Assembly: GCA_017411325.1 (NCBI GenBank)
Contig: JAFQQJ010000065.1
Span: 124,001-188,000 of the forward strand
From: Clostridia bacterium
GTDB lineage: Bacteria; Bacillota; Clostridia; CAKSNL01; HGM11501
Direction: 5' to 3'
DNA length: 64,000 nucleotides
Shown: piece by piece, positions 1-7,919 of the stretch
How the letters are laid out: each line of letters starts with the position of its first letter
Numbering within the stretch: position 1 is the first letter of the stretch
Translations under genes and position numbers: made by a program
Notes under the pieces: generated by a model
Databases searched by the model: none
Told to the model about the DNA's origin: nothing
The model's input: the letters and a program-made list of their open reading frames with translations, nothing else

Positions 1-461
1 TTTTTCACATAATCCTTATAATCAATGTCCGAAGCCATAGGCTCGTACTGAAGTCTGCCGAGACCGTAAATTCTGAACCAGTAATAAAGGCTCATCCAGT
101 CAGATACAAAGGTGCCGACGATTCCGTAAACCTTCTTGCACTCGTCATTTTTTGTGGATAAATCAAGCACGGAATTGTAATATACATCCTCTGATATTCC
201 CTTTGCCTTGTAGATATAGCGAAGAGGTCTTGCCGCAAGGAGCAAAAATGCCAGATTTACTGTGTAAATATGTATATTTTTCTCCTCCGAAAGCTGTTTT
301 AATATTTCATTATATTTTCTTTCCCTGCAAAGGAACAAATCGTCAAGTGCACACTTTATTTTATCTCTTGATTCCTTATCTTCCGTAAGAGTGTCGCAAA
401 CCTTGGAAAGGTATGCTGCATCTTCTTCAGAAAAACCGATTTTAATAATAAAATCCTGCAT
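1..461 (-). CDS. Acyltransferase-like protein, N-terminal part (truncated by window edge)
   Basis: Reading the minus strand from the ATG at 461, an open frame runs off the left edge of the window without a stop, giving about 153 residues. A good ribosome binding site (GGAGGAATAG) precedes the ATG. The visible part is helical and charged, and includes the string FRIYGLGRLQYEP near the window edge. That string resembles the conserved GRLQYE motif of clostridial two-domain acyltransferase-domain proteins (N-terminal helical domain followed by a GNAT domain). The GNAT half would lie outside the window, so catalytic residues cannot be checked. The family call is from motif memory and is moderate. 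It is separated from the CE15 gene by a repeat-containing intergenic region. Confidence 0.5.
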   Translation of the reverse strand, partial: MQDFIIKIGFSEEDAAYLSKVCDTLTEDKESRDKIKCALDDLFLCRERKYNEILKQLSEEKNIHIYTVNLAFLLLAARPLRYIYKAKGISEDVYYNSVLDLSTKNDECKKVYGIVGTFVSDWMSLYYWFRIYGLGRLQYEPMASDIDYKDYVK

Positions 462-494
462 TTTCTATTCCTCCAAGCTGTAGAATATGGCAGC

Positions 495-520
495 GGGTCG
501 ATGTGGGCATCGACCCCTAC
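495..520. repeat. Palindromic GGGTCGATG...CATCGACCCCTAC repeat
   Basis: A compact inverted repeat (GGGTCGATG, short loop, CATCGACCC, then CTAC) lies just upstream of the acyltransferase-like gene. It matches in layout the right half of the longer element at 54510-54566 (GGGCTGATG, TGGG, CATCAGCCC, CTAC), with a compensated change in the stem. Two copies with covarying stems suggest a dispersed REP- or MITE-like family in this genome. Confidence 0.6.
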
Positions 521-600
521 AAAATTCCTTTCAATTCTGTTTTACCATTCAAAATTTTTTTATCAGTGATACTCCCTATTCATTGTATACGATTTACGAA

Positions 601-622
601 AAAACGCTTATTTGCGTTTTTC
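601..622 (-). terminator. Candidate terminator after the CE15 gene
   Basis: Perfect stem AAAAACGC / GCGTTTTT with a 6-nt loop, ending in a T run on the minus strand, about 70 bases past the CE15 stop. A second, longer inverted repeat (631-641 with 666-676, and 644-649 with 655-660) lies between it and the stop and may fold as well. The remainder of 462-692 holds no convincing gene. Confidence 0.45.
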
Positions 623-692
623 ATATTGTATTGCAAAACCTAAAATCCTTTTCGGATTTCTTTACGGTTTCGCAATGTTCGAGAAAAATTTT

Positions 693-1826
693 TTACCATT
701 CAAAATTTTTCTCTATCATAGGATAGGGATTTATTGTAAGATGCTCGCTTAAGGGAAGGCCCTTTCTTACTCTGTCCATAAAGTTTAAAAATTCAATATA
801 ATCGGGAAGCTTATGGCGATGCTGACCGGGACGGAACCATGCAGCAGCATGATCTTCGCAGCCTAAGTATTTATAGCATTCCTTAACTGCCATAAAGTTC
901 TGCCATGCACCGATGGGGTTTATCCAGTAGTCCTGCATACCTTCGCACTGGAGGTAGTATCTCGGTGCAACAAGTGCTCCGAAATAGTGCATATCGTAAG
1001 GAAGATCCTCTTCTCTGTCGCGGTAAGGTGTAAGACCGTCACCCATCCATGTGGGGAAAGCATCAAGCATATCGGCAAGTCGCTCTGTTCTTCTGCCCGC
1101 ATCACCCTGGTCTGTTACAACGGTACGGTAGGAAACTGCACCGTGACAGCCTGAGTTGTTGGGGCAGGTATACTTAATTCTTTCGTCTATTACTGCCGCA
1201 AGCATAGCGGTTTTTCCGCCGCGGGAATGACCTGTTACGCCAACCTCTGTTTCGTCAACGAATGAGAGCTTTTCGAATACGTCCATACAAACCATATAGC
1301 CCCACGCCCAGGCACCGATATCGGTGAAGCGGACATCGGGATATACTCTGTGAAGTCCGCCCTCGCGGCTTCCCTTAATGTCATTTGCAAGCTCAAGGCG
1401 GTTAAAGCGCGCGGCAATATAGCCTCTTCTCATAGCTTCCCATGCAACATCGCTTTCCATATTCTGATAGCATCCGTCACCCGTTAATACAACGGGATAT
1501 TTTTCTGTTTCGCTTAAGGGGGTGTCGCCTCCTCCGGCGCTTACACCGGGAACATAGGGAATGTTTAATTCAAGCGTAAAGGAAACCTGACGTTCCTTTG
1601 TTCCCGCATAAATCTTGTACCATGTGGGAACGTGGTTTCTTGTAAGCGTATTAAGCCGTTCAATTTCGACAACCTCGGGACGGGGCGGAATTTCGCCGTA
1701 TTCCGTCTCAACAATCCTTTTCTTAATGGCTTCTCTTTCCTTTTCCCACTCTGCGGGAGTCATTCTTGTTCCGTCTGCCTTACGGAAGGGATCGGGCATT
1801 TTTCCTAAAAATGTAATCTGTCTCAT
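693..1826 (-). CDS. CE15-like glucuronoyl esterase, cytoplasmic
   Basis: Alpha/beta hydrolase of about 377 residues. The nucleophile elbow GHSRGGKTA (Ser about residue 201) matches the GxSRxGK signature of CE15 4-O-methyl-glucuronoyl methylesterases, which cleave ester bonds between glucuronate side chains of xylan and lignin alcohols. A conserved FGALVAPRYYL stretch and a C-terminal histidine cluster (RPGQHRH) fit the rest of the triad. No signal peptide is visible, so it would act on imported oligosaccharide esters. The start at 1826 is chosen because AAAGGAG lies eight bases upstream; an earlier in-frame ATG at 1856 lies inside the preceding gene and has no such site. It is last in an operon after the GNAT and GH39 genes. 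Confidence 0.72.
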   Translation of the reverse strand: MRQITFLGKMPDPFRKADGTRMTPAEWEKEREAIKKRIVETEYGEIPPRPEVVEIERLNTLTRNHVPTWYKIYAGTKERQVSFTLELNIPYVPGVSAGGGDTPLSETEKYPVVLTGDGCYQNMESDVAWEAMRRGYIAARFNRLELANDIKGSREGGLHRVYPDVRFTDIGAWAWGYMVCMDVFEKLSFVDETEVGVTGHSRGGKTAMLAAVIDERIKYTCPNNSGCHGAVSYRTVVTDQGDAGRRTERLADMLDAFPTWMGDGLTPYRDREEDLPYDMHYFGALVAPRYYLQCEGMQDYWINPIGAWQNFMAVKECYKYLGCEDHAAAWFRPGQHRHKLPDYIEFLNFMDRVRKGLPLSEHLTINPYPMIEKNFEW

Positions 1827-1842
1827 AATATTTACTCCTTTA

Positions 1843-3189
1843 TTATAATTTTTCAAGTTTTATAAGGTATGATGCATAAGGTTCCAGTTTAAGAATCGGA
1901 GAAAAAGTGCTTCCATTAAATATTTCCTCTCTCACTTTTTCCAAATCCTTTTTTTCGTCAAGAAGATAGTATTCCGCCTTTACTCCGCCATCACCCGTAA
2001 AGCCGGTAATATCAATTTTAACATTCTTTGAATCAAGCTCGTTTCTGTCACTGAAATTGGTCATTAAAATTGCCGCTTTGTTTTCCTTTTTCGCCGCAAG
2101 GCAGTATAAATCCCTGCTGTCGCTTTCTGTTAAGTATTCCGTTTCAAGCTTATAGAGCTTATTGAACATATAAAGGGAGTAGTATGGCTTTTTCCTTGTA
2201 AGCATATAAGCCTCAAAAAGACCACAGAATGCGCACATTCTTGCATCGTAGTACATAAGCATCGACAAGGGCGATTTCTGACCTGTGCACATTGTGCCGA
2301 GGACAAAGCTGGCACCCTTTAATTTTCGCATCTGTTCCATTGTATAGGTGTAATCATCACCTGTCCAACCTCTTAAATAGTTCCATTCGTTTAATATAAG
2401 CTCTGTTTTATCCTCGCATCCGTATTTCTTCAAAAGCTCATAGGCGTGGGTTATATCCTCGCCATATCCGTAAGGCTCGTTTCTGTAGCCGTGGAAGGAA
2501 TAAAAATCCAGGATAAGATTTTCTTTTTCAAGTCTGTCAAAAAGCTTTTTGTTATAGTCATCTCTCCAGCTTGTGCAAAAAGCAGGACCACCAATTTTTA
2601 ACTGAGGGAAGCGCGTTTTCAAGTGACGAAACACTATAACAAACATATCAAGAAACTCGTCGTATGTTCCCTGCCAGCAGGGGTTACTTCCATCGGGGTT
2701 GGAGCAATCCGGCTCGTTCCAGATTTCCCAGTATTCTATATCCATATAAAAGCCATTTGCCCATCCCTCTGTATAGTGGCTTATTATATGCTCGCACACC
2801 CTTGCCCACTTATTAAAATCCTTTGGAGGATAAGTGCCTTCTTTCTGTCCGTGTTCGATTGATGCACCAAGGCGATAAAAAACCTTCGTTCCCACGCTTT
2901 CGATATCTTTAAGATAATTGTCTGTACTTTCAAACTTATATGATGCAGGATCATTTTCGTCAGCATCGAAATTTTTGAAAATTCTGTGCACGTCAACGGT
3001 GTGTTCCCCGCCATAATTTGCCGAAAAAGAAGCATCGTGTGTCCTTGCATACGGAATTCCCGCATCAGTAAAGTCCGAATAGTTATTCATCGCCATTCTT
3101 ACCTTGGATCCCGAAGGGCCGTTGTTTACAGCGTGCATCGGTTTCATATTGCCACACTCTTTCAAAAAATCCACCTTTATGCTGTTCAT
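1843..3189 (-). CDS. GH39-like beta-xylosidase family glycoside hydrolase
   Basis: A 448-residue TIM-barrel glycoside hydrolase without signal peptide. The acid/base motif EIWNEPD (Glu about 159) and the nucleophile motif LILNEWNY (Glu about 268) are the clan GH-A pair as arranged in GH39 beta-xylosidases and alpha-L-iduronidases. The about 109-residue spacing between the two glutamates and the SFHGY stretch between them fit GH39. The start at 3189 has AAAGGTGATGTT in front. The gene begins 11 bases after the GNAT stop and ends just ahead of the CE15 gene, implying co-transcription. With CE15 next door, a role in trimming imported glucuronoxylan fragments is likely. Exact substrate cannot be read from sequence. 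Confidence 0.75.
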   Translation of the reverse strand: MNSIKVDFLKECGNMKPMHAVNNGPSGSKVRMAMNNYSDFTDAGIPYARTHDASFSANYGGEHTVDVHRIFKNFDADENDPASYKFESTDNYLKDIESVGTKVFYRLGASIEHGQKEGTYPPKDFNKWARVCEHIISHYTEGWANGFYMDIEYWEIWNEPDCSNPDGSNPCWQGTYDEFLDMFVIVFRHLKTRFPQLKIGGPAFCTSWRDDYNKKLFDRLEKENLILDFYSFHGYRNEPYGYGEDITHAYELLKKYGCEDKTELILNEWNYLRGWTGDDYTYTMEQMRKLKGASFVLGTMCTGQKSPLSMLMYYDARMCAFCGLFEAYMLTRKKPYYSLYMFNKLYKLETEYLTESDSRDLYCLAAKKENKAAILMTNFSDRNELDSKNVKIDITGFTGDGGVKAEYYLLDEKKDLEKVREEIFNGSTFSPILKLEPYASYLIKLEKL

Positions 3190-3200
3190 AACATCACCTT

Positions 3201-3683
3201 TTATTTTATATACTGATAGGCAATCCTGGGACTGCCGTCCTCTACATAAATTATACCACAGCGCTTAAAGCCGTTTTTTTCTATTAAATACTGCATTTTT
3301 TTGTTGTCGTTGTGGGTGTCTATGCGAAGATTGGAAAAATCCTCCTTGCAGAAGTCGCACACCTTTTTCATTATGCCTCTGCCTTTTTTACCTGCACCCA
3401 CACGGTGAATTGTTTTATAGGGTTCGTCGGAAAGCCACGCACCGTCCTCTATGTAAGCATAGGTTTTATCCCGTCCTCCGATATAGGCAAAAACGCCTGT
3501 GATTTCGCCCTCTTCCTCCACAACATAAAGCTGACCTTTCTCTATATCGTCCGTAAGAAGCTCGCGTTTCGGGTAACCTCCCGCCCACTGAGTGGGATTT
3601 CCCGACTCTCTCATAAAATTTCTCGCAAACTCGTAAACGGAAAGAATCTCGTCAAGCTCCTCCATTTTTGCTTTTCTTATCAT
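3201..3683 (-). CDS. GNAT-family N-acetyltransferase
   Basis: About 160 residues with GNAT layout: N-terminal MIRKAKMEELDEIL, central strand GEITGVFAYIGG, acetyl-CoA loop GAGKKGRGIMKKV (about residues 96-108; a variant of Q/RxxGxG/A), and C-terminal NGFKRCGIIYVEDGSPR. The ATG at 3683 has AGGTGGAG close in front; a TTG further upstream is less likely. It is first in the operon with GH39 and CE15 genes. Its acceptor is unknown. Linkage to the sugar enzymes may be regulatory or incidental. Confidence 0.75.
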   Translation of the reverse strand: MIRKAKMEELDEILSVYEFARNFMRESGNPTQWAGGYPKRELLTDDIEKGQLYVVEEEGEITGVFAYIGGRDKTYAYIEDGAWLSDEPYKTIHRVGAGKKGRGIMKKVCDFCKEDFSNLRIDTHNDNKKMQYLIEKNGFKRCGIIYVEDGSPRIAYQYIK

Positions 3684-3790
3684 TTCTCCACCTGCTTTCA
3701 ATTCACCGACAGTATAACATTATTAAAAGCCTTTTGCAATACAAAAACGAAAAATTCTTTGTCTTTATTTTGTCAAAATCACAAAATTAA

Positions 3791-3812
3791 ACGGAGCCCG
3801 GCAGGGCTCCGT
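3791..3812 (-). terminator. Rho-independent terminator of the RACo gene
   Basis: Stem ACGGAGCCC / GGGCTCCGT with a GGCA-type loop, overlapping the stop codon, followed on the minus strand by TTTAATTTT. Confidence 0.8.
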
Positions 3813-5311
3813 TAAAACATCATATTTTCCACATATTTATCTATAAAAAACGCATTATCGGAAAGCTCAATTGTTTTTGCGCTCTTTATTATTTTGTCGC
3901 ATTTATCTCTTAACTCCTTATTAAGAAGAAGCATTGCGGCACCCGAAAGCGCACCGTTTCCGATTGCCCTTGATTTTTTCTTTGCCCCCTTGGGTAAAAG
4001 GCCTATCCCCTCTGCCGAGGATAAATTTATTCTGCTTCCGAAACCTCCTGCAATAATAAGGGAATCAACCTCAGAGAAGCTTAACCCCTCTTCTTTTAAG
4101 AGGGTATAAATTCCCGATACTACGGCAGACTTTGCAAGCTGAATTGCACGGACATCGTCCTTTGTAACAAATACGCCCTCGCTTAAAGTAACATCCTCTT
4201 CCATATAGCCCGATTTTTCAATATCCTCTGTAAAAAGAAGAGTTTGCACCGCATCAATTATTCCGCTGCCGCAAATTCCGAGAGGCTTTACATCCCCTAT
4301 CACGTGAAAGGCAATTTTTCCGTTTTCAAGCCACACCCTGTCTATGGTGCCACTTCGTCCCATCATACCGCTTTTAAGATAGGCTCCCTCAAAAGCGGGA
4401 CCTGCCGCCGTTGAGCATACTGTAATTTTACCATCTCTGCAAAGGGCAATTTCCCCGTTTGTGCCGACATCGGCAAGCAGATTTACACCATCTTTTTCCA
4501 ATATATCCGACGCCAAAAGCGCACACACCGTATCAGCACCCACAAAGGCGGATACACACGGCGGAAGATAAACCCGGGCATCGCTGTTTACATAATTTAT
4601 TCCGATATCCTTTGCCGAAAGCACTTCCCCGAAAAGCCGTTTTGCTTCAAAAGGTGCTTTCGCTAAGGGTTCAACATCCGTATCCGTAAGAAAATGAAGC
4701 ATTGCCGTGTTTCCCGTTATCACAAGGGAATTAATGTCGGAGACGGTGATTTTCGCATTACCTGCCATATCGGAAAGGAGAAATTCAATATCCTCTCTTA
4801 AAGCCTTTGATAAAAGCGTGCCGTTTCCCTTTGTTCCCGCTTCGATTCTGCTTATTACATCGGCACCAAAGCTTTTCTGGGAATTTAAGCAGCTGCTTTC
4901 AGAAATAAGCCTTCCTTTTTCACCGTAAAGCCTTGCACAGACTGTGGTGGTTCCGATATCTATGGCGGTTCCGTAACCCTGAAAATCCGTATCTATTATA
5001 AATTCGGGCATAAAACCATCGGTTATTATTTCTGCTTTTCCGAAGCTATCTGAAAGTGTTATTTCAATATCGCCCTCCGCATAAAGACTGCAAAGAAGGC
5101 GGATACCTCTCTTAATTTCGTCTTCACTTAAAAGCTTTTTTTCGTTTTCGGTAAGGTCGTTTGCCTTTCCCTTTACATAAACCTTGCACTTTCCGCATTT
5201 TCCGTGACCGCCGCAGGGCATTTCTATGTTTTTTATACCCTTTATGACTTCCCCGGCATTCACGCATCCTTCAAATTCAAAAACACTGTCTTTTATTTTT
5301 ATAACCGGCAA
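3812..5311 (-). CDS. RACo-like ASKHA protein with N-terminal 2Fe-2S ferredoxin domain (DUF4445)
   Basis: About 499 residues. The N-terminal ferredoxin domain carries PCGGHGKCGKCKVYV (three clustered cysteines) and a fourth cysteine in RLLCSLYAEGD, the 2Fe-2S pattern of reductive activators of corrinoid proteins. An ASKHA-type actin-fold ATPase follows: phosphate-1 loop GTAIDIGTTTVCARLY, then NLLADVGTNGEIAL and a C-terminal GGFGSRINLSSAEGIGLLP. RACo proteins use ATP to drive one-electron reduction of cob(II)alamin to cob(I)alamin on corrinoid methyl carriers. The TTG at 5311 is preferred because GGGGGTGATAGC sits directly upstream; ATG codons further up would leave that site inside the gene. 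No corrinoid protein or methyltransferase is in the window, so its partner must be elsewhere. It is monocistronic with its own terminator. Confidence 0.82.
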   Translation of the reverse strand: MPVIKIKDSVFEFEGCVNAGEVIKGIKNIEMPCGGHGKCGKCKVYVKGKANDLTENEKKLLSEDEIKRGIRLLCSLYAEGDIEITLSDSFGKAEIITDGFMPEFIIDTDFQGYGTAIDIGTTTVCARLYGEKGRLISESSCLNSQKSFGADVISRIEAGTKGNGTLLSKALREDIEFLLSDMAGNAKITVSDINSLVITGNTAMLHFLTDTDVEPLAKAPFEAKRLFGEVLSAKDIGINYVNSDARVYLPPCVSAFVGADTVCALLASDILEKDGVNLLADVGTNGEIALCRDGKITVCSTAAGPAFEGAYLKSGMMGRSGTIDRVWLENGKIAFHVIGDVKPLGICGSGIIDAVQTLLFTEDIEKSGYMEEDVTLSEGVFVTKDDVRAIQLAKSAVVSGIYTLLKEEGLSFSEVDSLIIAGGFGSRINLSSAEGIGLLPKGAKKKSRAIGNGALSGAAMLLLNKELRDKCDKIIKSAKTIELSDNAFFIDKYVENMMF

Positions 5312-5364
5312 GCTATCACCCCCCTTTTTTAACATTTTACCACACAACCTCTTTTAAGTAAACA

Positions 5365-5396
5365 AAAAGTTGCCACGCATCGGCGTGGCAACTTTT
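5365..5396. terminator. Terminator after the first discoidin-stalk gene
   Basis: A 14-bp perfect stem AAAAGTTGCCACGC / GCGTGGCAACTTTT with an ATCG loop, immediately after the stop at 5398 on the minus strand and followed by TTTTTG. The A/T flanks make it usable in both directions. Confidence 0.85.
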
Positions 5397-5397
5397 A

Positions 5398-7905
5398 TTA
5401 CTCTGCTATTTTGCTTTCGATGGTGATTTCTCTTGTTTCGCCGTTCCAGGAAACGTTATAGCCTAAATGCTCCGATACGAATCTTAAAGGAATGAAGGTT
5501 CTTCCGTCCTTAATTCTCGGATACTGAGGAAGGGTGTATCTTACCGTTCCGTACTTGGTACCTTCAATGGTTACCAGGTTGTTCCATATCTGGATATGGA
5601 TAACCTTACCGTCCTTTTTGATTGTAACCTTCTGTTCCTCTCCTTCCCACAAAACCTCAGCGCCCATTTCCTCTAAAAGGCCTCTTAAGGGAATCATGGT
5701 GCTTCCGCTTACAATGTATGGGGCAACATCGGTGGTAACGGTTTTTTCATTGCCGTTTTTCTTAACGTAAATTTCATTTTCGTCAACGGTCAGCACATAT
5801 TTTTCCTGAGCTTTTAAAAGTCTTTCTTCTTTGTCTTTTCTGGTTTCGTAAATTTCAAGCTCTGCGCACGCCGCCTTATTTGAATAGCCCTCTAAAATTT
5901 CAAAGCGAAGGAATCTTGCCGAAACTGCCTCATCAAATACGATAAGCTTTACGTTTGCCGAGCGGGCATTTGAAAGATTTTCCTTTACAAGCGTGTAGTT
6001 TTCGCCGTCCAATGACGCATAGATATTATATTTTTCCCAGGTTCCGTGCCAGTCGGAGGAGCCACGGGGCGTCATATTGATTCTTGAAATTTTTATTTCG
6101 TTCATCAGACTTAAATCAACGATGAAGGGTGCGCTTTCGTGGGATGCGCTCTGCCAGAAACGGCTTGTTCCGTCAATCATAAGCTGAGGATGATTGTCAA
6201 CCCAGGATTCAACGTTTGCAGAAATTCCGGCTACGGAAAGGTCTACCTTTACAAGTCCGTTTTCCTTTGAATAGGAAGGATATTCAGAAGGCTTCACCGT
6301 GTCATAAAGAGCCAAAGGCGATATAAAGTCGATTTCCGCACAGGTTCCGTGCATTTTGGTATCAACAACAAGCTTTGCCTTTTTGATGTTTATGTTTGCG
6401 GAGAAAAATCTGTTCTTTCTGCCGTTTCCTATATCGAAGGTAAAGGTTTCAACAAGGGTGTATTCGCCATCATCGGTGTCCGATACATAAAGCTCGCAGG
6501 AAAGCCAGTTTCCGCTGTTTCCCGAGGGTCTTGTGGTGTAGGCAAAGCCCGATGCCGTAATCGCCTTATCCATCTTTATTTCGATTGTATAAGGGGGAGG
6601 ATCACTTGATGTTATGGTGGAGCCCGACGCGGTGTAATTTGTGTGCCAGAAGGTTGCCGTGTTATCGTCAAGCATTGCCTTGGGTGTGGTGAAGGATGCA
6701 CAGCTTGTTGCCGTGATTGACCACGCCTTTTTACCCTTTACATAGCTTGTATTAAGCTTTCCGTCAACCTCTGTTTCCTCGGGTGTTACGGTTTCTGTCT
6801 TATCTCCGCCGAGGGTTGTTTCAGCCGAGGGTTTATCTATATCCCCTTTAAGGATTTTAATTTCCGCTGCTGTGCCGTAATTTCCCTGAGCTTCGGTCAC
6901 CTTTATCATTATTGCCTTGTATGTGCCCTTTTCGATTTTAAAGATTACTTCTTCCCTTGTTCTTATAACCGTGTCAAAATCAAGCGTTACTGTTGCAGAA
7001 AGCTTGTATTCCGCACCGTCTTTAGAAGTGTAAATTTCAGCCTTTTTCCATATACCTGCAGAGGATTCATCCTTTCTCGGAACATAGCTTATGCCCGAAA
7101 CTTCCCTTTTGTCGGGGAACACGATTGTAATTGTATGGGGGCATTCGTCCTTACTTACAATCTGTCCGTTTTCCACGGTGTAGCTTGTATGCCAGTAGCT
7201 TTTTTCGTTGTTATCAAAAGCACCTGCTATTCCGCCCATTCCGTCGCTGGAGGCTTTAATTTCCCAGCTCTTAGCATCTGTATAGCTTTCCGCTTTTTCT
7301 CCCGATGCAGAAGGAGCTTTGATATCCTCCTTTGCGCTTTCGGTTTTTGTACCGTCGGATTCGGTTACCTTTACAGAGCTTGTAACTTCACCCTTAAGGA
7401 TTTTTATTTCCGCCGCTGTGCCGTAATTTCCCTGGGATTCGGTTACCTTTATTCTCATTGCCTTGTATGTGCCCTTTTTAATTGCAACCGTTGCCTCTGC
7501 CCTTGATACTGCAAGGTCAAATTCTGCAGTTGTGTTAAGGGTAAAGGTTTCACCGTCGGCGGATGTGTAGATTTCAGCCTTTTTCCAGATACCCGCAGAG
7601 GATTCATCTTTTCTCGGAAGATAGCTTATGCCCGAAACTTCTCTCTCATCGGGGAACACGATATCAATTATGTGAGGACATTCTTCCTTTTTCACAATCT
7701 GTCCGTTTTCCACGGTGTAGCTTGTGTGCCAATAGCTTTTTTCGTTGTTATCAAAGGCACCTGCTATTCCGCCCATTCCGTCGCTGGAGGCTTTGATTTC
7801 CCAGCTCTTTGCATCGGTGTAGCTTTCCGCCGCCGATACGGGAAGGCAACACAGCAAGCTAATTATAAGGCTCAATGCTAAAGTTAATGTAAATATTTTT
7901 TTCAT
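5398..7905 (-). CDS. Secreted protein with four discoidin-like modules and a copper-amine-oxidase-N (stalk) domain, cassette A
   Basis: 835 residues. Sec signal peptide about 1-26 (MKKIF, hydrophobic core, VSAAE). Two nearly identical F5/8C (discoidin)-like modules lie at about 27-173 and 206-353, a third at about 385-535 and a fourth at about 555-690; each has a W-x-H/Q-T/S type core such as SYWHTSY. The C-terminal 130 residues hold a Cu_amine_oxidN1-type domain with two halves, recognisable from the IPLRGLLEEMGAEVLWE and FIPLRFVSEHLGYNVSW motifs. Modules of this kind bind glycans and cell-surface polymers. No LPxTG or SLH anchor is seen, so attachment may be through the stalk domain. AAGGAGG precedes the ATG. 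It starts 15 bases after the GH-like gene at 7920-10691, so the two secreted proteins are probably co-made and act together. Confidence 0.78.
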   Translation of the reverse strand: MKKIFTLTLALSLIISLLCCLPVSAAESYTDAKSWEIKASSDGMGGIAGAFDNNEKSYWHTSYTVENGQIVKKEECPHIIDIVFPDEREVSGISYLPRKDESSAGIWKKAEIYTSADGETFTLNTTAEFDLAVSRAEATVAIKKGTYKAMRIKVTESQGNYGTAAEIKILKGEVTSSVKVTESDGTKTESAKEDIKAPSASGEKAESYTDAKSWEIKASSDGMGGIAGAFDNNEKSYWHTSYTVENGQIVSKDECPHTITIVFPDKREVSGISYVPRKDESSAGIWKKAEIYTSKDGAEYKLSATVTLDFDTVIRTREEVIFKIEKGTYKAIMIKVTEAQGNYGTAAEIKILKGDIDKPSAETTLGGDKTETVTPEETEVDGKLNTSYVKGKKAWSITATSCASFTTPKAMLDDNTATFWHTNYTASGSTITSSDPPPYTIEIKMDKAITASGFAYTTRPSGNSGNWLSCELYVSDTDDGEYTLVETFTFDIGNGRKNRFFSANINIKKAKLVVDTKMHGTCAEIDFISPLALYDTVKPSEYPSYSKENGLVKVDLSVAGISANVESWVDNHPQLMIDGTSRFWQSASHESAPFIVDLSLMNEIKISRINMTPRGSSDWHGTWEKYNIYASLDGENYTLVKENLSNARSANVKLIVFDEAVSARFLRFEILEGYSNKAACAELEIYETRKDKEERLLKAQEKYVLTVDENEIYVKKNGNEKTVTTDVAPYIVSGSTMIPLRGLLEEMGAEVLWEGEEQKVTIKKDGKVIHIQIWNNLVTIEGTKYGTVRYTLPQYPRIKDGRTFIPLRFVSEHLGYNVSWNGETREITIESKIAE
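6835..7827 (-). repeat. Near-identical internal duplication of a discoidin module
   Basis: The DNA at about 7383-7827 and 6835-7287 encodes two copies of one discoidin module. A run of more than 40 residues starting at TDAKSWEIKASSDGMG is repeated without change, and the nucleotide sequences differ at only scattered sites. The duplication is therefore recent or kept uniform by recombination. Confidence 0.85.
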
Positions 7906-7919
7906 TTGCCGTCCCTCCT

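Noticed and set aside
487..726. Small plus-strand reading frame upstream of the CE15 gene
   Set aside because: Starts in the palindromic repeat, has no ribosome binding site, is low-complexity and overlaps the CE15 stop.
3812..5347. Longer ATG start for the RACo protein
   Set aside because: It would place the strong GGGGGTGATAGC ribosome binding site inside the gene; the TTG at 5311 gives a normal ferredoxin N-terminus.
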